DNA from: Diphasiastrum complanatum
Taxonomy: Eukaryota; Streptophyta; Lycopodiopsida; Lycopodiales; Lycopodiaceae
Direction of reading: 5' to 3'
Assembly: GCA_029204225.1 (NCBI GenBank)
Contig: CM055114.1
Span: 17,837,849 to 17,897,848, forward strand
Length of the DNA stretch: 60,000 nt
The notes beneath the pieces are model-generated. The model did not search any database and had not been told where the DNA came from. It worked only from the letters and a program-made list of their open reading frames with translations. Every line of letters starts with the position of its first letter. Position 1 is the stretch's first letter. Below, piece after piece: positions 1 through 12,600 of the stretch. A program made the translations under genes and the position numbers.

Positions 1-1865
1 TATATGCTTTCATAGAAGATGCATCTCCAATAAAAATGCCTTTAATAGCACTAGGATCATCCTTTTTACTAGTCTCTAAAGGTACATGCACTTAGCATTA
101 ACAACCAAAGACCCTAAGATGATCTACCTTAGGCTTTTTCTTGTACAACATTTCATATGGTGTTCTTCCTTCTATAGCAAGATTTGGAAGCCTATTACAA
201 AGATAATTTGCACATGAAACTGCTTCTCTCCAAAACTCTTTAGGTAGAGATTCTTCTAGCCTAATGGCTTTTCCACATTTACAAAGTGTTTTAGTTTTCC
301 TTTCAGCAACTCCATTTTGTTGAGGTGTATAAGAACATGAAAACTCTATTTGTATATCATCTTACTCACAATAGTCTTTAAACTTATTAGAGGTATATTC
401 ACCTCCACTATCACTCCTCAAAGCTTTTAGTTTAAAAGAAAACTGCTTTTCAACATATGCTTTGAAAGTAAGGAAGACATCATAAACCATGGCTTTAGAA
501 GATATCATATAAATCCAAAAAAATCTTGTGTGATCATCTATGAAGGACACAAAATAATTTGCTCCTCCTTTGCTCTTGGAAGAAGAGAAGTGAACATCTG
601 AATGCACGAGCTCAAATGGTTGTCGAGTCTTGATGCTGGATATTGGAAAAGGTCTTCCATGAGATTTGGCCAAAACACAAGCTTCATAGGGTTGAAGCTC
701 CTTTGTCAATGACTTTGGTAATCCAATTGCTTTTCCATCCTTGATCATTGATTGCATGGCTTTGAAATTGGGATAGCCCAATCTCTTATGCCATAGATCT
801 TCCTGATGAGTCTTGGTCTCATAAGCAACATCACATATGTTAGCATTCTCTCTGGAATCTAGCTTGTATAGCTTTCCAAATATAGATCCTCTAGCTATCA
901 CCTCATTTTCCCTCAAGATCAACATGAAATTTGACATCTAAACCAATATCAAACAATTGTCAACACTAATGAGGTTCTTGGTTAGTTTAGGCACATAAAG
1001 TACATCATGCAAACAATAAGATTTTGATGATGATGCATTCAATGGGCCCCACTATCTATCCACCATACTTTTCCACTCTTGAAAGGAAAAAAATGAAAAA
1101 TTCTTGACATCTTCTTCTTGCCACTGGATGTTGTAGCTTGTGAGAGTTGATCCTCACCACCTTCTTTGGTTTTGTCCTTGTCCTTCTTGAAGTGTTCTTG
1201 TCCTTTGTCCCTTCCTCTTGACTTGTCCTTGGTGAAGGGTGCTTTGTCATCTCCACCATCCTTCAATGAAAGTTTGTTGATCCTCAACATCTTGTTCTCT
1301 TGTCTACTTTCTTCAGCAATGAGAACTCCTTGAAGAGTCTCGATGGTAGCTCCTCCCGGATAGCATAAGTCTGCACAGTATTATCATACTCATCTCTTAG
1401 TCCATTAAGGACTACTTAAACAAGTTCATTGTTCTTTAGAGCATCTCCAATACCATCTAACTTTTGATGAAGATCTTCAACTCTCATGACATAACTTGAA
1501 GCACTCTCATCAACTCTCTGATAAATTAGAAATATTTGGTTTCTAAGTGTGAGCAATTTTGATGTATTCTTAGCTTCATAGATTGTTTTAAGGACATCAC
1601 AAGCCTCTTTGGCAGTGGTGCAAGAACTAATCTCCCTTAACACCTTATTGGACACATTCATTTTAATGAAATGAAGAGCAATCTTGGTTCTCTTCTTGAA
1701 TGTTGTAGCTTCATTAGGAGCTGCAGGTTCAACTTCAACTCATGTTACAATGTCCATTACATCTTGTAGAACCAATAAAGATTCCATTCTTATCTTCCAA
1801 ATAGGATAGTTGAAAGATGTTAATCTCTCAGCATGCTCCAAGAAATGTGTACCACGGGAAGACAT
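1..1865 (-). mobile_element. Ty1/copia element, integrase-protease-gag part
   Basis: Reading leftward on the minus strand: a gag-like UBN2 region begins near an ATG at 1865-1863 and runs to about 1400. A Lys-rich linker and the protease motif WWIDSGAH follow at about 1039-1060. Then come the GAG-pre-integrase region (LWHKRLGYPN) and the integrase core (about 937-1) with HSDV, FIDDHTRF, SDSGGEYTS and the downstream YTPQQNGVAERK. This is the copia domain order. Frames are broken by stops, for example near 362 and around 1740, so it is a relic. RT and RNase H lie to the left of the window. Confidence 0.88.
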
Positions 1866-2617
1866 GTTCTCTTTGAGAAATTCTGGTAAGGACAAAAAAG
1901 ATGGAATTGAATGTGTTGCTTGCTATCTCAACCTAGTATCTAACTTATAATGTTGATCCAACCTATGAAATCTAGCAACTAATATGTGAGATCTATCTCA
2001 CAACAGAAAATCAATCAATCTTGAATTTGGATCTAGCCTCAATCTAGAGATGAAAAAAACACAAGTGATGTCTAAATTTGAGTTGAAAAAGAATGAATAC
2101 ACTCTATAATCTCACATTCAACTCAAACACAAATCACTTGTGTGAAATGATGTGACTAAGACCTCACAAAACTTGTCTTATCCAATTCTATATTTGATTG
2201 ACTACAAAAAATTGAGAATATTGATGAAATGAACTGATGTGTGCTCTCTTTGGTATATCCCTCGAGATGAGTGCTCTCCCTAACTCTTTGATTGCCAATC
2301 ACTCTCTAAAAACAAATCAAATTGAATTAGAAACCAGAGCAACACATTCTACTCTTCAATACCTATCCAACAAGCAATAAAACATTAATTTTGGACCATT
2401 TCTTGAGAAATAGCACTCAAATAAAGAGGGCTGATCTCACACGTGTGAGCTCTTTGTCCATACAGGGCTCAGCTGAATCAAATCAAGCTTGATTTGATCC
2501 ACCTATGATCCACAAATTGGTTGATTGCGAGTTTGAATCCCTCTCCCAAATTTGAGTTCCTGCAAGCAATTACTCTCAAGATCTGATGTATGCACCCTCA
2601 CCACTACAAAGCACAAA

Positions 2618-3130
2618 GCTCTGATACCATGTGAAGTTCCTACCATGGATTTGCATGGAATATCCACATCTTTTAGTTAACTCTACTATCATAGATCCAC
2701 ATGTAAAACTGCATGCATGGATGTTGCATGGATTGCATGTCAGTTCTCTAAACTACCTTGACATGTGTAGATTGTTCAAATTCTGATTTTAGGACAATGA
2801 TTGATTTTACTAATCAGTCTACAAGAGTTATTGATTGCCAAATCAAAGGATTCATCAAGTTCTGTTGACTAGATCTTGATCTAGATGCAAATCTCTAAGT
2901 ATTTAGCAAGATCAATAGAGGTAACACCAAAAAACTATCAAGGGCAACCTCAAACGCTTGGAAAACAGTTATTGTACAGACTGTGACCAGAGAGCAAAGT
3001 ACTTTTACTTATGATAGCATTCCAAGCATAAAATCACAAAACAAATGTGTAGATCTCAAGCAAATTGCTAGAATGTAAATCTCTCATCAACTTCTCATTA
3101 GATATGGTGATCTCTTTATAGATCAAGTAC
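2618..3130 (-). repeat. PBS and 5' LTR of the left copia element
   Basis: GCTCTGATACCA at 2618-2629 is the complement of the canonical tRNA-Met primer site TGGTATCAGAGC. The LTR edge TGTGAAG begins immediately after it at 2630. A TATA-like TATAAAG lies on the minus strand at about 3113-3119. The outer LTR end could not be found because no matching terminal inverted repeat was seen, so the right coordinate is approximate. Between gag (1865) and the PBS lies a roughly 750-bp untranslated leader. Confidence 0.6.
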
Positions 3131-3479
3131 ATGAATGACCAAGCATAGGAAACATGGCAATATCTGAACGTTTATGACAAAATTCAGTGGTGGCATTCAT
3201 TCAACTATTTGGTCCCATCAGTGTACCTGGGTAGTGGACGTGGGATGGGATGAGACCATGTTTCTGTAGCGTACGGAACGAGCAATGCATCGTGAGAAGC
3301 CCTTCCGCCTGTCAAAGAGGGTTAGTTCATTGGATAGGTGCCTAACTATGCCAAGATGCTACTTTTTGATGTTTCCTACTTTTTCCCTTAACTCTACCAC
3401 CCTTAACACTACTCCCCTTTAACACTACTCCCACTAACTCTAATCACAAGCATACAACCTGATTTAGGATGAAAGGAGA

Positions 3480-3690
3480 AGAGGTGGTCTTAGAATTGGA
3501 GCATTAATCAGCTTCCGCTTAAGTTCTTTGAATGCTTTCTATTGTTCTGTTGTCCAAATATAAGCAACTTGCTTCTTGAGTAACTTTGTAAGGGCTGTAG
3601 CAATAGAGACATGATTTTGGATAAATCTTTGATAATAATCAACATGTCCTAAGAAACCTCTTAGTTCTCATAGATTCGTGGCTATCAATA
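3480..3690 (-). mobile_element. Ty3/gypsy RT-RNase H boundary fragment
   Basis: The minus strand reads LRGFLGHVDYYQRFI, then VAYIWTTEQ, and KAFKELK...APIL. These are the hallmark residues after the thumb of gypsy reverse transcriptase. One stop interrupts it. It is cut on its left-hand (3') flank at about 3480 and ends directly against the telomere-like array at about 3700. Confidence 0.8.
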
Positions 3691-3699
3691 GATCCTTCT

Positions 3700-4905
3700 C
3701 CCTAAACCCTAAACCCTAAACCCTTACCCCTTAACCCTACACCTAAACTCTTAACACTAGATCCTAAATCCTAATCCCTTAGCCCTTAGCCCTTAGCCCT
3801 AAATCCTAAACCCTAAATCCTAACCTAGCCATAAGCCCTAAACCCTAAGCCCTTAGAACTAAAATCTAAATCTTAAATCCTAAGCCCTAAGCTCTTAGCC
3901 CTAGATCTTAAACCCTAGGACCTAGGCCCTAAATCTTATACCCTAAAACCTAAATCCTAAACACTAAACCCTAAACAATAAACCCTAAACCCTAGGCCCT
4001 TAGCCCTAAATTTTAAATCCTAGACCCTAAGCCCCAAGCCCTAAACCCTAAACCCTAAACCCTAAATCCCAACCTAGCCATAAATCCTAAACCCTTAGCC
4101 CTTAGCCATTAACCCGAAATCCTAAACCCTAAGCCCTAAGCTCTTAGCCCTAAATATCAAACCCTGGACCCTAAATCCAAAATCTTAAAACCTAAAACCT
4201 AAACTCTAAATCTCAAACCCTCAACCTTAAACCCTAGGCCCTTACCCCTAAATTTTAAATCCTAAACCCTAAGCCCTAAATCCTAAATCCTTAACTCTTA
4301 GCCCTTTATCCCAAACCCTTAGCCCTAAACTCTAAATCCTTCTCCCTTGACTCTTACCCTTTGTTTATTTGTCCTTTGCCATTGGCCTTCATCCTTAGCC
4401 CTTAGCCCTTGGCCCTTGGTCATTAGCCCTTGTCTCTTAGCCTTTAACCCTTGGCCATTAGACTTTAACCCTTGGTTCTTGGACCTTAATGCTTAGCCGT
4501 TGGCACTTAGCCCTAAACCCTAAACCCTCTAGCCTAACCCCTAACCCCTAGATCCTAAACCCTAAAACTTAAAACCTAAACTCTAAACCCTAAACCCTTG
4601 GACCTTAACCCTAAATCCTAAGCCCTAAGTCCTAAACACAAAATCCTATACCCTAAGCCCCTAGCCCTAATTTATAAACCCTAAATCCTAAATCCTTAAC
4701 CCTTAACCTTTAGCCCTAAACCCAAAGCCCCTAGTCCTAAACCCTTAACCCTAAACACTAAACCCTTAACCCTTAACCCTACACCTAAACCCTTAACACT
4801 AAATCCTAAATCCTAAGCCCTTAGCCCTACATCCTAAATCCTAAACTCTAAGCCCTTAGCCCTAAATCCTAAATCCTAAACCCTAAACCCTAAACTCTAA
4901 TCCTA
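3700..4905 (+). repeat. Degenerate interstitial telomeric array (CCCTAAA)n
   Basis: About 1.2 kb of CCCTAAA units and variants (CCCTTAG, CCTAAAT, CCCTAAG), including perfect runs of two to four units (for example 3700-3722 and 4044-4065). The C-rich strand is on top throughout. Divergence is scattered, so this is an old internal array, not a chromosome end. A middle section (about 4330-4500) reads CCCTTGGCC/CCCTTAGCC and is the most decayed. Confidence 0.9.
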
Positions 4906-5400
4906 ACTCCACTAACTCTACTCCTCTAAACTCCAATTTCAATTTCAATCCATCTCTAGTTCCAGATTGTTCCACACAATCCGTAGAGAATTTCTCTCAA
5001 CACTGTGTAATTGATAGGTTCTTATAATAGAATCTTACTCATCACTTCACCTCTCATGTTAAAAGAAATTTTCTATTTCTAATAAATTTTTTTTAGAGAG
5101 ATGACAAATGAAAATATCAGAATAGTGAAAAGTCAATAATAAGTGTCTTCCATATAGGATTCACTCTATTATACACAAGACTTCTCTTCTAGATATTCTC
5201 AACACGAGTGACAGTAAGTATCATCTATTTGACATCTATCTATGCATAAGAGACAATCTGGGATTAAGAAATTGAAAATACCAACATCTTGAAACATTCC
5301 AAATTCCAAGCCTTATCCAAGTAGTAATTCACATGATTATAAACAGTCCTTCAGAAAAAGACTAATTTTAGTACCTGGTTGTCCAGAGAGGCTCGGGTTG
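4906..5400. other. Unassigned sequence after the telomere-like array
   Basis: A/T-rich sequence with no coding similarity, no inverted repeats and no recognised LTR edge. Nothing further can be supported. Confidence 0.3.
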
Positions 5401-7200
5401 CTACCGCGTCCTAGATGAAGGTTTTCAAGTCTTGGTAGGCCGTCAATAAATCTGTTGGAACAACCGGTACGTTTACGCTAGCAGGGGCTTGTGATGTAGT
5501 GGCCTTGACGACCTATACAATATCGTCGTCCTCCTCCTCTATGAGTTACTCCGGTGATCTCCTATCATCAAGGGCGGTTGGATCTGCACGATTTGGAGAT
5601 GGAATAAAAACTGTCTTTACAAATGCGTCATCAAGCAATGGTCGATCACCCTCGGCAGCCTTTGACAGAGAAGTGGGGGGTGTGAGAGGAGCAGTAGTGG
5701 AAACAAGGATGGGGACAACTTGTCCAAAAGAGAAAATTGAGGGAATAGAGAGAAACTGTAGAGTGGTGTGGAGGACGAAAAGAGAAGATGAGGCTGAAGT
5801 AGCCTGACATGGAGGTGAAAAGTTTATGACCTGCATCCACGCCAGGGTGTCGGGAGACAATTGTGAATCAGCATGATTGAACTGGAGAGGGACAATGGTG
5901 GAAGCAGAGGGGATGGAAGAAGCGATGGTAATGGAAGGGGTGGTAGAAGAAGGAACAGAGGTAGAAATAGTATCTATAGAGGAGATGAGAATGGAAACAG
6001 AAGCAGCATTACGGGTGAAACAAAAGAAATAGGAATGTAAGTAGAAACAATGGTAGAGGGCTGTATAGAAGAGGAAGTGGCGATGGTAGAAGCAGAAACT
6101 GTTAGCGGTGTGGTGGTGGTGGTGGTGGTGGTGCGGCGTCTGGTAGCAGGTGGAGATGAAGAAAAAGTGACAGTGCCACACATCCTTTTGTCGGTCGTCA
6201 TGTCAGTGACTACAGGTTGGACAAACATGGATGTGATGGATGGAGAGTATAGGTTAGTGTGTGGCACAATGGATGATAAGATGTTGGAACGGCGGAACCC
6301 GCGCACTTTCGTCTCGAGAAGTGCACAAACAAGTTACACAGCAAGGAGCCCGTTGCGATACGTTCACAAGCGTTTGGTTTGATAGAAATTGTTAGTTCGT
6401 GGATGAGAAAAACATGCCAGTCGTATGGCACTACTGTGGGGCCAGAAAATCCCAAGAAGGACTCCACAATCTGACTAAGCAGCTTGGACTGGATTTTGTC
6501 CTTGCGAAATGTTGAAACAACCAAAAAGTTGTTCAACAGATGCGTGGCTGCCTGAATGACTGGGTCTGTGATAGCTTCTATCAGGTACCTGCTATTAGTT
6601 TGGATCGAAATCTTTGGTGCAGTCTGGGTGACGAAGGATTTTATCAGGGCTTTTGCCTGACGATGAGAGATTGACTAGCGGTCACCGGACATAATGCCGA
6701 CAGTGACCATTGAGTCCTCGTTAATCCGTACCTTGTACGTGCAGGAAGTGGAAATGCGACTTCGGCGCGTCCCAGGTGGCGTAAGCGTGAAGGGCGAGGC
6801 CCATGTTAATGTCAGAGCTGAAAAGCGTTGGGTAAAAACCCATAACTTCAAGAAGAGGACTACCCGTCTAAAGCCACGGTGTGATCAGGGCGTCCAAAGA
6901 CAAGGGCCAAATCTGGGTGGCTGAGGGTATCTCGTGCTGGATCACCTACTTGGTGCCAGAGTCGTCAGAAGATGAGGAGACCATGTTAGCAGTGATAGTT
7001 AAAGTTGGTTACAAAATGAAAATAAAGTAAGAAAAATGGTGGGAATGGTAAAAGTGATAAAAAGGAGAAAAACAATAGAAAACAAGAAATGGATGGTAGT
7101 AACGGTGGTTCAGAACGCAGATCTTGGTTCAGAATGTGCAGATGATGGCTAGTATGAAATTTGGTCACTTTTGGAGAACTCATAAATTTCGATCGAAAAT
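5400..7200. other. Unidentified block with Ser/Thr/His-rich open frame
   Basis: The top strand is purine-rich and contains a GGT microsatellite (about 6112-6134). The bottom strand holds a 211-codon open frame (6181-5546) rich in Ser, Thr, His and Ile. A further degenerate frame lies upstream of it at about 6980-6200, starting MVSSSSDDSG and broken by many stops. Low-complexity composition explains the long frames. A gag-like or plant-transposon-like origin is possible, but no diagnostic motif was seen, so no function is claimed. Confidence 0.3.
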
Positions 7201-7599
7201 TGGACAGAGGTTTGGGGGTATGGCTTCCATCTTTTGGAATCTATAAATAAAGTAACATTACAGCGAGGTTGCTTTGATGTTAATCTGGAAGGACCTTCTG
7301 AAAAGTTCCAGGAGCTACAAATTGCATAGATAGCTTGCGGTTATTATCCCATCCTACTATTGTGTCTGCAATCCTCGTTGATATTGAACAGATTACTAAG
7401 AAAAGAGATGAAGCGCAAAAGGGAATTGTTGTGGAGAAAAGACCCTCAGGAGGAAGCCAAAGGTGACTGACGTGTATCGTGCTATTTTGACACTTAAGAC
7501 TTCTTGCACTTAAAACACAACATCGGAGGCTTTCCTAGTATCAGAAACAGTTGGAGGCCGTGTTTGAACCGAGTGAAATATTGGCTGGGTGAGATAGAG

Positions 7600-7770
7600 G
7601 TTAAACTTAGGGTAGGTTAGGTTAGGTTTAGGTCGCGCGAGGCTAGGGTTGAAAAGTTAGGGTTAGGGTTGGGGACCTGGATTCAAATTTTTAGGGCGCA
7701 GGGGCTTAGGGCTAGGTTTAGGCTAGGTTAGGGCTTTAGGTAGGTGGGGTTAGGTTTGGTTTTTTTTTTT
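7600..7770 (+). repeat. Telomere-like TTAGGG/TTTAGGG stretch, inverted relative to 3700-4905
   Basis: GGGTTAGG, GGTTTAGG and GGGTTAGGGTT units on the top strand, i.e. the G-rich strand on top, opposite to the large array. It is interrupted by CGCGCGAGG and ends in a T tract at 7760-7771. Short and degenerate. Confidence 0.6.
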
Positions 7771-9070
7771 TAATTGAATAAAACTTCAAAATGAAGGATT
7801 TGAGAAAAATTTACCACAGAAACAAAACTTCAAAATTGAAGAATGAAGTGCTTCTCTCTCACTTGGAAATATCCAACAAATTTTTTTTCAAAATTCTCAC
7901 AATTTTGACCCATCTCGACTAATTTGATCATAACTTCCTCAATATTGATCCAAATCACACAAACTCAGTAACTCTGAAAAGCTAACAACAAGCTTTATCA
8001 ATCTATAGTATCAAATCAATGATTGGAGGTGTTTTGGTATGTTGAATTAATCACAAAGCAAGTCTAAAAATTTTGAAGAAAGAAAACTAACAAAACTAGA
8101 GCTAGGAATCAAGAATTGTCATAACTTTCTATCCAAACGACCTGCCATATGGATCAAATCAAAGCTAGAACAATGCTCTAAAATCCTATGCATAGAAACT
8201 TGAGATTAAAACTCAAATCAAATTTGAAAAATGCAAACAAAGTGAAGTGAAATTTCTAATCACCTATTTTGACAGCTTTTGGAAAAAGTGCAATAACTTT
8301 TGCATTTATTATCCAACTGCCTTGAAAATTGGTGCAAATTAAAGCTTAAACAAAGATCTACAAACCTATTGAATCAAATTAGAAATGAAAAACTAAATGA
8401 TATGTCAAAAATGGGTCTGAGAAGACCTGAAAAATTCAAAGTTAGAGTTTAGCCAAAAAAAAGCTACAAAAACAATAAACTTATCAAATCTAATGAAATT
8501 CACATAGAATCATCATGAATTTAGGATATATGCTCTGATACCAAGAAATTTCATGTGCCAAATCCCAAACTAATAACAATAACAATGAAATAAAGCTACT
8601 AGCAAGAAGAGAACAAGACCATCAAGATAGCATATCCATAGAAAGCTAGAAACAATGAGATCTCAATGGAATCACATTAGCAATAAAAAGAAGAGTACAA
8701 AGCAATGTAAATGAGCATTGATTCATGTGGATAGGGCACATGAGACCTAGCAATGGAGATCCCTATGGCTCACATTCACAAGGAAGCTAGAAGCTCTCAC
8801 TTGCAAATGAGCCAAAAGATTCACAAAATGATATCTCTTGCCTAGTTATAGACAATGCTCTTACTTAACTAAACATAACTATCTTTAGGGATAGTTAGCC
8901 CTTGTTAAGTATTATTTAGGCTACATTGGGCCCTTTTTGGCCTATTATCCTTATTAATTATTTTGGAGGGCCTAAGGAGGGAACCGCCTTGTTATTAAGG
9001 CTAATAGCTCCTTTTGGGCCTACAAAGCTTACAATGGATATTCTGATGCATTGATAAGCACTAATGTACT
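7771..9070 (-). mobile_element. Copia-like leader, PBS and possible LTR (relic)
   Basis: GCTCTGATACCAA at about 8531-8544 is a minus-strand primer-binding-site complement (TTGGTATCAGAGC), as in the other copia elements here. The A-rich sequence to its left (7780-8530) has no coding content and would be the untranslated leader. Sequence to its right (about 8546-9050) would be the LTR. Neither LTR end is defined by inverted repeats, so limits are approximate. Confidence 0.4.
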
Positions 9071-9079
9071 AAAAGTACA

Positions 9080-10424
9080 TGACAAAAGGATATGCACAAG
9101 GGCATGAAATTGATTATGATGAGATCTTTTCACCCGTGGCAAAGATGGTGAGTATTCGAGTCATTATTTCACTTGTTACACTTTTTGGATGGGATATATG
9201 ACAATTGGATATCACAATTGGATTCTTGAATGGTGGTCTTGAGGGGGTGCTTATGGAGCAACCCGAGGGCTACATTTCACATGGCAAGCCAAATTATGTT
9301 TGTTTTCTACAAAAGCGTTTGTATGCTCTTAAGCAAGCACCAAGGAGTTGGTATGCTAAGCTTAACACTTTTCTTCTTTCTCAAAATTTCAAGATGAGTC
9401 AGTATCATCATTCACTTTAATATAGATTTGTTGGAAATGATGTTACCTGGTCTTCTAATCTATGTGGATAATATCATTTTGAGTGGAGGCAACAATCAAA
9501 ATATATATGATATCAAGATGGCACTAAAAAAGGAGTTTGATGTGCATGGTCTTGGTTTTTTGCATTATATCTTGGGAATAGAAGTATTTAGAACTTCTAA
9601 ATTTACTTTCATTTGTCAAGAGAAGTATGCTAATTCTATTCTAAAAATATTTCCTATGGTAGATGCAAAGTCTTCTGATACACCAATGGAGTCAAATGTA
9701 AAGCTCACTACAAGAGGTAATGAAAGATCCTTTGAGGACATTACTCTCTATAGGAAGTTAGTTGGTTCACTCATATATCTAACCGTCACAAGACCTGATT
9801 TAAGCTATTGTGTTGGTAGATTAAGCCAATTCATGCATGATCCTAGTGTGGAGAATTGGAAACTAGGCAAGAGGGTATTGAGATACATCTTGGAAACTAG
9901 TGATTTTGGCATTGTTTATGGCAGATCATCACCTAACTTGTACGGATTTTCAGATTCGAACTTTGTTGGAGATCAAATGGATAGAAAATCCACAAGTGCA
10001 CATGCTATTTTCGTAAGTGATGGAGTTATCTCTTGGACTCTCGAAAAAATTGTCATCTAATGAGGCCGAGTACAAAGCTTTTACATCTTGTACAAAGGAG
10101 AAGCTATGAACCAAAAGGATGGTAACGGATTTTCACTTGCTAGATTTTTCAGAGAGTCCAATCATCTTTTGTGATAACCTTTCAGCCCAAAGATTGGCAA
10201 GCAATCCTATTTTTCATGCAAGGATCAAGCATATTGAAGTGGCTTATCATTTTGTGAGAGAACGAGTCATGGCAAAGGAGGTGGAGCTTCAACATGTTTC
10301 TTCAAGGGAGTGTGTGGCTGATATCTTCACCAAAGCATTGGGAAAAGACTTGTTTATGAAGCATAGAACATCACTTGGAGTTCTATCTAAATCTATGCTA
10401 AAACTAGTTGAAGAGGGAGTGTGA
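9080..10424 (+). mobile_element. Ty1/copia RT and RNase H, 5'-truncated
   Basis: The plus strand starts abruptly inside RT (KGYAQ, then IDYDEIFSPVAKM). It continues with LYALKQAPRSWY, then after a frameshift near 9415 LLIYVDNIILSG, then YRKLVGSLIYLT and RPDLSYCVG. RNase H follows with SDSNFVGD, DRKSTS and, after another frameshift near 10058, CDNLSAQRLA, HARIKHIEV and ADIFTKAL. The catalytic YVDD tetrad reads YVDN, so the enzyme would be dead even without frameshifts. It is joined to its own 3' LTR. Confidence 0.88.
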
Positions 10425-10999
10425 AAAATTGTTTTATTGGCTTTGGAGGCCAAAATGAAATCTCAACTTAGAGATAGGTTCATATTTGTCAATAAAGGCC
10501 TAAATAGTGTTTCTACTATTTTTGGCAAGTAGTAGATAAGTGGATGATGTCTAGGTTTTTGATCAAGTATCTAGAAGTTTCCAATTTAGGTCAAGTTTAG
10601 GGCAAGTGGCCAAATGAAATTTTGGAAGTTATAAATAGCCGTACTTGCATGAAGAAATTATGATCAAAGTTTCTTTCTCTCTGAAGAATTCATCTCTTGT
10701 GTTTCTATGTCCATCTCACATGTTTCTCTCTTGATATTATTAGTTTCTATGTGTAGAATGTTGATTTCATGATAGATCTTGATTCCACACATGCGAAGGA
10801 CAATACCTTACTGTTGTTGTATGGACAACGACAGTACTATACTGTATTTACATGCTTATGATCATATCTTACTGATATATGCAATTCTAGCATGCTAAAA
10901 TTAATGATTTCTATCTCGTAGATAAAACTAGATGTGCATCCAAATTTGGCTAAGATCTTAGTGATCCACTAAATGTGTTTTGGATATGTAATTTTCACA
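10420..10999 (+). repeat. 3' LTR (580 bp) of the copia element
   Basis: Begins TGTGAAAAATT directly after the polypurine tract GAAGAGGGAG and ends AATTTTCACA, an inverted terminal repeat match. A TATA-like motif (TTATAAATAG) sits at about 10629. The tract abuts the end of the RNase H frame, which is the expected order. Confidence 0.85.
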
Positions 11000-11540
11000 C
11001 TAGGTTCATGGAGTGCATGACTACATGGCCTACACTCAATTATCTTCATTTTTTGGCCATGAGCCCTTTTATTCATGTACAAACCTAGAAGTCTGTTTTA
11101 TGCTTTTATATATAAGATTGGGCCAAGAGCCCAACTTTTAATAGTTGATTGCTTGGAGTGGGGGTGTCCTTTAAGAAGGTGCACTATTTTCGCTCCAAAA
11201 GTCTTGACTCAATGATTTTGAATTATATTTTTAGGGTTTCTCAAGGGACTATAAATAGGCCTTATGTGGATTCAATTTTCAGCTTGTGCTTTGGTATTGC
11301 TTGGACTTTTCATGAGAGAACTCTTGTCTTTGCTATTGTATTGTAACTCTTTAGCCATTGATGTTATGTGATCCTATTTACCATTCTAGATTGTTTGATG
11401 TATTGTTAATTTCTACTTGATTGATATTAAAATTGTAGTTTAGTTTATAATTTTAAAGTTGTTTCCTAGCAACTCAACACGCTAGATAGGGTCATTGTCC
11501 AAAAAATTTCTTCTGCTTGCTCCAATGTGGCAAGGAGCAC
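11000..11540 (+). other. LTR-like sequence with TATA box
   Basis: Non-coding stretch with CTATAAATAGG at about 11249-11259, followed by T-rich sequence, resembling an LTR promoter/U5. No paired copy or terminal repeats were identified. It might be a solo LTR. Confidence 0.3.
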
Positions 11541-12050
11541 ATGCCACCTCATGTGCCACGTGGAGCCAATTCAAGGTTAGTGTGAAGATGTGGCAAAGGA
11601 CCAATGAGACGACTCCCTTTTCAATAAGGAACTTCTTGGGTAGTCAAGTGTGAAGACAACCTTCATATCAAGAATGCTTATGAAGCATTTTTATAAAACC
11701 TTGGCATTTATAACGGCAATGGTTTTGAAGCATAGAATTTTTGGTGGTTCGCAACACTTGTCGAACAATGTTCTTAAACTAAACTGTTTTAGGGCCTTTT
11801 TCAAAATTCATTGAAATTTCATGTAAAAAAAGAACACTCCATGTAGCTACTAGTGTCTTACCACCATTTCCATCAAAAGAGACCAAAATCAATAGAAAGA
11901 AAATGGAACTGCTTGGGCAATTGCACTTAGATTGCCTTTGTTACAAAAATATTTTGCACAACATTTATCGCATAGTTTGGTACTTGTTTCTTTCCCATAG
12001 AAGGAACATTCCATTTGACCACCCAATGTCTTGTCAACATTTACGTCATA
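11541..12050. other. Unassigned stretch
   Basis: No convincing protein similarity, RNA gene or repeat boundary. It may belong to the gypsy element whose gag lies immediately to the right, which would make this its region after gag, but no protease motif was seen. Confidence 0.25.
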
Positions 12051-12600
12051 AGAAGCTAGAGTGTGGGCTATTATGGTGAGAGCAGATCACAGACCCAGCG
12101 GTGAACCAAGAAACAACGTTAACATTAGGTACATTGGTGGGGGTACATTGCCCTTTTAACTTCTTGACCCGTTCAATGTAGTCTCTTACCAACACCTAAC
12201 CAAGTTGTACGAAGGACTCTTCTATAAATCTAGTGGTTTTGAAGTGCAATATAAAAGCCCTTTGCCATGTAAGTCAATCTTGTTTTTTAATAATTTACGG
12301 TTGAGGTACCAATCATTTGTGGAATTCATGAGGCACAACGTTGAAGTACCAATCATTTGCGGGATTCGTGAGGCATAATTCAATCATAGATTGGTCCTCA
12401 TTCAATCCACATGTCTCACAGACTTCAATATACATTTGGAGGAACCAAGTGGGGTCACCTTGGCCGTTAAACTTTGGTAACTCTATTTTGGACAGTCCTC
12501 AATTATGGGCTAGTGCATTTCCTAGATCAACCATGATAGGAACAAATACTGGGGGTGCTGGCAGTGTTGGATCTAGTACACCAATCATATAAATTCACAT
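12050..12600 (-). mobile_element. Ty3/gypsy gag relic
   Basis: The minus strand reads LPKFNGQGDPTWFLQMYIEV followed by MIELCLTNPA and FHKW. After stops it continues RAFILHF, with DYIERVKKLK near the end. This is the retrotransposon gag capsid signature (PxFxGxxDPxxWLxxxE). Several stops and frameshifts. No capsid start or nucleocapsid zinc knuckle was located. Confidence 0.7.

Noticed and set aside
3700-4905. A true chromosome end
   Set aside because: The array is degenerate and flanked on both sides by transposon and unique sequence, so it is interstitial.
5546-6181. 211-codon His/Ser/Thr-rich frame as a gene
   Set aside because: Its length is explained by a GGT microsatellite and purine-rich bias on the opposite strand; no conserved domain.
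7771-8530. Possible ncRNA or satellite in the A-rich stretch
   Set aside because: No repeat period or stable hairpin seen; better explained as an LTR-element leader next to a PBS.
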